This document shows positions 6,056 through 9,623 of a stretch of 9,623 nt of DNA, in pieces. Each line of letters opens with the position of its first letter. Position 1 is the stretch's first letter. The DNA comes from an uncultured Acetatifactor sp. (GTDB taxonomy: Bacteria; Bacillota; Clostridia; Lachnospirales; Lachnospiraceae): assembly GCA_910585615.1 (NCBI GenBank), contig CAJUFO010000116.1, positions 1-9,623 of the forward strand, written 5' to 3'. The position numbers and the translations under genes are program-made. The notes beneath the pieces were generated by a model. The model searched no databases. It saw nothing but the letters and a program-made list of their open reading frames with translations, and was not told the DNA's origin.

Positions 6056-7145
6056 AATCCGCTATCACGGTCTGCCCCTCATGAAGACCGTCCAGAATCC
6101 ATACCTTCTCCCTGTTGTTCAGGCCGGGGGCCACATACCGCTTCTGCACCATGTCATCCTCCAACACATAGACATAGCTCTTCCCGTTTTCGGAATCCAC
6201 GGCCCTCCAATCCACCAGGAGCACATCCTGCAGCTCCTCCACATTGAACTGGTACTGCAGGTTCCCCTCCAGCGCCTCCACCGGAATATCGCCGTAGAGC
6301 TCCACCAAAGCCATGCCCTGGGGCACCGATGAGGGCAGAATCGAGGGCGCCGCCACGACCCTGCCCTCATAGGTTTTCCTGTCGTTGCGCTTTCCCGCCT
6401 CCACGGTGACCTCCGCATTGTAGCGCAGCCTGCCGCTGGCATCATCGGCCACAAGATAGAAGCTCTCCGTGGAATGCATGGAGACTACAACAATATCTTT
6501 CGTCGCCGGATCCCCCGGGTTATAGGTGGCGATGGTGTCGATCACACCGTCAAAAGGAGCGAACAATGTATCGTCGGCAATCTCCTGGTCGATCTCCTCC
6601 AGGCTCTCCCGCAGCCGGGCGATCTCCCGCTCCGACTGGTAGACGAACTGCTCATATTCCGTCTCCGCCTTCCCCACCCGCAGCCGGGCGATGTTCAGCT
6701 CGCGCCCGGTCAGATCCTGCAGCTTCTTTTTGGCCTCCTCTATGGCCGTCAGGCGCTCCCGCTTCCCCAGCTCCGCATCCTCGATCGCTCTGGCAAGGGA
6801 CAGCGCCAGCGCCTCCCTGTCCGCCCTGCTCACATCGATATCGAAGGTGGCCAGGCTGTCGCCCTGTTTCACCTCCTGCCCTTTCCTCACCAGAATCTCC
6901 CGGAACCGGGCGTTGTCCTCCTCCCACCGAAGCTCGGCGGTAACCGGATAGTACATGCGCATGGATCCGCCCACGGTCTTTATATACGCTCCGCTCTCCG
7001 CCTGCACGGTCTCGTAATTCGCCTGTTCCGGGGCCAGGAGATCCCCGTCGTAAACAGGCTCCTCCTGTGCGCTTTCGCCGCATCCGCCGAGGACGGCGGC
7101 CGCCAGAAGCAGCAGCGCAGACCCAAACGCTCTAATCCTGGACAT
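6054..7145 (-). CDS. HlyD/MacA-type exporter adaptor lipoprotein (third of three)
   Basis: A lipid-anchored adaptor expected on the outer face of the membrane, docking on the permease; 363 residues. The signal peptide SALLLLAAAVLGGC has a lipobox with acylated Cys22. The first lipoyl-type half-motif lies at about 62-104 (FREILVRKGQEVKQGDSLA). A coiled-coil hairpin follows (about 105-192, rich in Glu, Lys, Leu, Arg), then the second half-motif (194-225, LFAPFDGVIDTIATYNPGD) and a beta-barrel with VLLVDWRAV (308-316). It closes with GLNNREKVWILDGLHEGQTV, an ending pattern shared by its two paralogues. The ATG at 7145 is set by AAGGAG (7155-7160) at 9-base spacing; an in-frame ATG at 7166 lacks support. 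It overlaps the upstream adaptor gene by 14 bases. What it transports, and why three adaptors exist, is unknown. Confidence 0.92.
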   Translation of the reverse strand: MSRIRAFGSALLLLAAAVLGGCGESAQEEPVYDGDLLAPEQANYETVQAESGAYIKTVGGSMRMYYPVTAELRWEEDNARFREILVRKGQEVKQGDSLATFDIDVSRADREALALSLARAIEDAELGKRERLTAIEEAKKKLQDLTGRELNIARLRVGKAETEYEQFVYQSEREIARLRESLEEIDQEIADDTLFAPFDGVIDTIATYNPGDPATKDIVVVSMHSTESFYLVADDASGRLRYNAEVTVEAGKRNDRKTYEGRVVAAPSILPSSVPQGMALVELYGDIPVEALEGNLQYQFNVEELQDVLLVDWRAVDSENGKSYVYVLEDDMVQKRYVAPGLNNREKVWILDGLHEGQTVIAD

Positions 7146-8229
7146 AGACCATATCTCCTTCCTCAAGTCCCTCCAGGATCTCCGCTTTCGTATCCGTGGT
7201 CAGACCTGCTTTCACATCACACCGCACCCGGGCGCCGTCCACCTGCCTGTAGACATATTGCCCGCTCCCATCCCTGTACAGCGCATTTATGGGAATGGTC
7301 AGCACATCCTCCCTGTAGAGCTGATAGACCATGATCACGGCGAACTGGCCCGCGCAGAGCGCCGTATCCTCGGTCTCAAGGGAAAACCGCGCTTTCATCT
7401 CCTCACCTGCCAGGGCCATCTTCACCAGTTCGCTGTTCTCATAGGGAATGTAGCTGATCTCATATTCTTTCTCCATAATCTTCGCGCAGACCCTGTCCGC
7501 GCTGTTTACGGCTGATTCCGAGACATACTCCGCAGTCAGGCCCAGGCGGCTGTCGTCCGCCATGTAGATTACAGGGGTATAGCCAAGCACCGCATCCCCT
7601 TTTTTCCCATCGCTGACATAGACGATTCTTCCGCTGAAAGGGGCCGTAATCTCATTTTTCCCCACTTTATCCTGAAGCGCCCGCAGGGCCTCCTGCTTTT
7701 TCTGCAGTTCCAGGCCCCGCAGCTGCCTTGCCTCCTCCAGCTCCAGTTCCAGCTTACGAATCTCCAGCTCCTTGACTCCGCCCGTATATCCGAAGGTTCC
7801 GGCCTCATGCAGCATCTCCAGCTCCTCCCGGGCAATCTCGATGTCCGCGGCGGCCTGTCTGTCGCTGAACTCCCCCATTGTGACCAGGTCGTCTATCTCA
7901 TCCTCCAGGCTCTCTATCTGTTCCGCGATATGCTCCTCGCTCAAAACGGCGAGGACGTCCCCCTCCTGCACCATGTCGCCCATCATGACATTGATTGCTT
8001 CCAGATAGCCGTCCACGGTAAAGGAAAGTCCCTCCGTATAGGGAACCACCTCACCGTTATAGGCAGACAGTTGATAGATATCCCCTGTCCGGGCCGTGGC
8101 TATGTCCATCTTTACATCCACCGGTTCCAGGAGTTCTGGCGCCTCCATGGAAGAATCCTTCTCTGTTCCGCATCCGGCCAGCCCTACGGAGAGGAGCAGT
8201 GCCGTCAGCAGTGCCGCTTTTCTCTTCAT
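7132..8229 (-). CDS. HlyD/MacA-type exporter adaptor lipoprotein (second of three)
   Basis: An adaptor of 365 residues. The signal peptide MKRKAALLTALLLSVGLAGC has a lipobox with Cys20. Its half-motif 1 is at about 68-99 (FTVDGYLEAINVMMGDMVQEGDVLA). Two heptad-rich helices follow (about 100-138 and 150-190, the second reading ELEIRKLELELEEARQL) around a short turn. Half-motif 2 is ITAPFSGRIVYVSDGKKGD (194-212). The barrel ends in VLTIPINALYRD (309-320), the usual VLxIPxxA signature of AcrA/MacA-type adaptors, and the C-terminus is GLTTDTKAEILEGLEEGDMVYV. The ATG at 8229 is backed by AGGAAG (8238-8243) at 8-base spacing. Unlike the other genes of the unit it is preceded by a 123-base gap with structured DNA and a possible leader ORF, so its expression may be tuned separately from adaptor 1. 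Confidence 0.92.
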   Translation of the reverse strand: MKRKAALLTALLLSVGLAGCGTEKDSSMEAPELLEPVDVKMDIATARTGDIYQLSAYNGEVVPYTEGLSFTVDGYLEAINVMMGDMVQEGDVLAVLSEEHIAEQIESLEDEIDDLVTMGEFSDRQAAADIEIAREELEMLHEAGTFGYTGGVKELEIRKLELELEEARQLRGLELQKKQEALRALQDKVGKNEITAPFSGRIVYVSDGKKGDAVLGYTPVIYMADDSRLGLTAEYVSESAVNSADRVCAKIMEKEYEISYIPYENSELVKMALAGEEMKARFSLETEDTALCAGQFAVIMVYQLYREDVLTIPINALYRDGSGQYVYRQVDGARVRCDVKAGLTTDTKAEILEGLEEGDMVYVQD

Positions 8230-8264
8230 CCCACATTCTTCCTAACGAATAGATTCGTTTTCAT
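8226..8264 (-). CDS. Possible 12-residue leader peptide before adaptor 2
   Basis: A minus-strand ATG at 8264 follows GGAGG (8269-8273) at 4-base spacing and opens a 12-codon frame encoding MKTNLFVRKNVG. Its TGA overlaps the ATG of adaptor 2 as ATGA. The frame contains the dyad at 8244-8259 and the adaptor's own ribosome binding site. This is the layout of a translational-coupling or attenuation leader, but a frame this short can arise by chance, and the SD spacing is tight. I see it only as a candidate. Confidence 0.3.
   Translation of the reverse strand: MKTNLFVRKNVG
8244..8259 (-). repeat. Perfect dyad next to the adaptor 2 ribosome binding site
   Basis: AACGAAT, two spacer bases, then ATTCGTT form a perfect 7-bp palindrome whose left edge touches the AGGAAG site (8238-8243) of adaptor 2. 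In RNA it could form a 6-bp hairpin with a 4-nt loop beside the ribosome binding site. In DNA it could be an operator half-site pair. It lies inside the candidate leader ORF. Confidence 0.5.
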
Positions 8265-8279
8265 GCCGCCTCCGTTTCC

Positions 8280-8353
8280 GTGCGGGGCCGGTTTAGTACC
8301 CCGATACATGAATCCCTAGCAATCAGTGCTCGGGAATTCGTGTACCGGCGCAC
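8280..8353. repeat. Long imperfect palindrome between adaptor genes 1 and 2
   Basis: Plus-strand pairing runs inwards as GTGC (8280-8283) with GCAC (8350-8353) and GCCGG (8287-8291) with CCGGC (8345-8349). TACATGAAT (8305-8313) pairs with 8336-8344, with one G-T, then CCC with GGG (8314-8316, 8332-8334), and AGCA with TGCT around a 5-base loop (8322-8326). About 25 pairs in all, broken by bulges at 8284-8286 and 8292-8304. It begins at the last base of the adaptor 1 stop codon. No T-run follows on either strand, so it is not a standard terminator. A REP-like element, a processing or stability hairpin, or a small mobile palindrome are possible. Confidence 0.65.
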
Positions 8354-9564
8354 TAGTTTACGATGACGCTGTCGCCCTCCGCAAGCCCGCTGACGACTTC
8401 TATGTAGTCATCGCTCTCCAGGCCTGTGACGACTTCCCGCAGAACCTTCAGTCCGTTCTCGTCCAGCATATAGACGAATTGGGCTCCCTCCGCCGCCTTT
8501 ATGGCCTCCTTGTTCACGTACAGCACGTCCTCCCTCTGGTCCAGCGTGACCTGAACGGTTCCGGACTCCCCGTTTTCCAGGGTGGGATCGGGCTGAAGAA
8601 GCTGCAGATAGGCCATGGGCTCATCCCCCTCCTGCTGCTGCGGCAGCCCAAGCTCCGACGGCTCCACTGCCCGGACGGGGAATTCCTTTTTTCCGCAGAG
8701 GACCGTGGTCTGGGTGCCCACCGGAAAATACCGCGCGTCCTCCCCCTTTACGGTGAACACCACCGTGTCCAGGTCGGCAAGGATGACGAAGACCTTTCCC
8801 TTCACGGAGCGGTCGCCCTCTTTCGTCTTCTGAAGATATGTGACCGTTCCGTTGATGTCCGCGTAAATCCGCCGCTCCTGCAGCTCTTCCCTCAGCTCCT
8901 GCAGTCGTAAGCCCGCGATGTAGATGGCGTCGTCCGCCTCCTGCAGCTTCCTTGCGTCGGCTTCCACAGCGGCGTCCCTCTGCTTTTCCAGCTCTATCTG
9001 CTGCAGCAGGATTGCGTTTGCCTGGTCTATATACGCTGCCTTCTCTTCCTCTGTCTGGTCATTTTTCGACCATGCCATCCGATCCTTTATCTGATATTCC
9101 ATATCCGCTATGAGGGCATCCTTCCTCTCCCTCTCCAGCCTCTGGTATTCCGGCAGATAGGAGCGGCTGACCTGCAGCGCCCGCAGCGCGTATTCCCCGT
9201 CGGAAATCTGCCGGGGCAGGTCTCCCTGTTCCAACTGCGCCAGCAGGGTCCCTTTCTCTACCTGCTGTCCCTCGCTGACATACACCTTGTCTATGTACAG
9301 GCCGCCCAGGGAGAAGCTGTATTTCTCCTGTCTGGCTGATGCGTAGGTGCATTTGACCCGTTTGGTCAAAACCATATCGCCCCGCATGACCGTGGTCTGC
9401 TGGTACTCCTCCGCCTCATAGGAGCGAATCACAGGAGCGGCAGGAAGCTCTTCCTCCTCCGGCATGATTCCGCAGGATGCAAGCGGCAGGCCTACGGCCA
9501 GCAATACCCCAAACAGCTTCCACGGGAGGCGTTCCTCCCGCGGAGGGCTATTCCTCCATCCCAT
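8353..9564 (-). CDS. HlyD/MacA-type exporter adaptor lipoprotein (first of three)
   Basis: The first gene of the unit and the longest adaptor, 403 residues. An N-terminal basic stretch and hydrophobic segment end in the lipobox LASC with Cys31, followed by an acidic linker. Half-motif 1 is at about 86-112 (LGGLYIDKVYVSEGQQVEKGTLLAQL). A long, strongly charged coiled-coil hairpin covers about 120-235. Half-motif 2 is YADINGTVTYLQKTKEGD (234-251). The barrel spans about 265-345, then VLYVNKEAIKA (348-358) and the closing GLESDDYIEVVSGLAEGDSV. The ATG at 9564 is fixed by GGAGG (9573-9577) at 8-base spacing. A 15-bp dyad lies just upstream. Similar to AcrA/MacA/YknX adaptors in order of parts; substrate unknown. 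The coiled coil is clearly longer than in the other two adaptors. Confidence 0.93.
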   Translation of the reverse strand: MGWRNSPPREERLPWKLFGVLLAVGLPLASCGIMPEEEELPAAPVIRSYEAEEYQQTTVMRGDMVLTKRVKCTYASARQEKYSFSLGGLYIDKVYVSEGQQVEKGTLLAQLEQGDLPRQISDGEYALRALQVSRSYLPEYQRLERERKDALIADMEYQIKDRMAWSKNDQTEEEKAAYIDQANAILLQQIELEKQRDAAVEADARKLQEADDAIYIAGLRLQELREELQERRIYADINGTVTYLQKTKEGDRSVKGKVFVILADLDTVVFTVKGEDARYFPVGTQTTVLCGKKEFPVRAVEPSELGLPQQQEGDEPMAYLQLLQPDPTLENGESGTVQVTLDQREDVLYVNKEAIKAAEGAQFVYMLDENGLKVLREVVTGLESDDYIEVVSGLAEGDSVIVN

Positions 9565-9583
9565 CGCCCATTCCTCCTCGTAT

Positions 9584-9623
9584 AATAAGTTTATAGCCAG
9601 TCAGAACAGGCTATAGACTTATT
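9584..9623 (-). promoter_or_regulatory. Operator-like 15-bp dyad upstream of the exporter unit
   Basis: On the plus strand AATAAGTTTATAGCC (9584-9598) and GGCTATAGACTTATT (9609-9623) are inverted repeats with 14 of 15 Watson-Crick matches and a 10-base centre. The dyad begins 6 bases upstream of the GGAGG site of the first adaptor gene. On the minus strand it includes a TATTAT that could be a -10 box (9582-9587), but I find no good -35 box, and the promoter may lie outside the window. The right arm stops at the window edge and could be longer. An operator for a local regulator is the likeliest reading; an RNA hairpin in the 5' leader is the alternative. Confidence 0.5.

Noticed and set aside
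6474..7334. A 286-codon plus-strand open frame
   Set aside because: Antisense to two adaptor genes and with no motif or plausible ribosome binding site.
8280..8353. Intrinsic terminator after adaptor 1
   Set aside because: The hairpin has many bulges, and no T-run follows it on either strand. The downstream genes clearly belong to the same block.
1..9623. CRISPR arrays, insertion sequences or phage genes
   Set aside because: I saw no regularly spaced repeats, transposase or integrase motifs on either strand. The tRNA is intact and nothing beside it looks integrated.

Overview
The window reads as a chromosomal segment of a Clostridia-type Firmicute, most likely a Lachnospiraceae-like gut bacterium of moderately high GC. 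The grounds are strong GGAGG/AAGGAG-type ribosome binding sites, lipobox signal peptides, SpoVT/AbrB and MscS relatives of Firmicutes style, and GC-rich third codon positions that leave long empty antisense frames. The genus is an inference; nothing in the window fixes it.

Layout, left to right. Positions 1-100 hold two back-to-back sigma-A-type promoters, one firing left out of the window and one firing right. The right-hand one (TTGACA/TATAAT) drives a free-standing structured small RNA of about 130 nt (about 106-239) that ends in its own intrinsic terminator. I do not recognise its family. A convergent terminator (297-346) then closes the minus-strand unit that fills the rest of the window. 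Next come a tRNA-Thr(CGU) gene (358-430) with its own promoter (453-481), and seven protein genes, all on the minus strand.

The minus-strand unit is read from right to left. It contains three consecutive HlyD/MacA-type adaptor lipoproteins (8353-9564, 7132-8229, 6054-7145), a 948-residue FtsX/MacB-superfamily permease with two large outside domains (3196-6042), a compact LolD/MacB-type ATPase (2483-3157), a second ATPase with a C-terminal AbrB/SpoVT-like domain (1483-2499), and an MscS-type mechanosensitive channel (526-1422). Most junctions overlap or lie within about 60 nt. The exception is the 123-nt gap between the first two adaptor genes, which holds a long imperfect palindrome, a smaller dyad and a possible 12-codon leader ORF whose stop overlaps the next start. 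A 15-bp dyad lies just upstream of the first gene, where an operator would be expected.

The genes best fit a tripartite-style ABC exporter related in plan to YknXYZ, MacAB and YbbAP. The two ATPases would power one double-unit permease, and three lipid-anchored adaptors would sit on its outer face. Substrate and regulator are not visible. The MscS channel may share the transcript for envelope-stress reasons or simply by position. The unusual points are the three paralogous adaptors, the ATPase-AbrB fusion, the structured gap between adaptors 1 and 2, and the unclassified small RNA with two look-alike hairpins.
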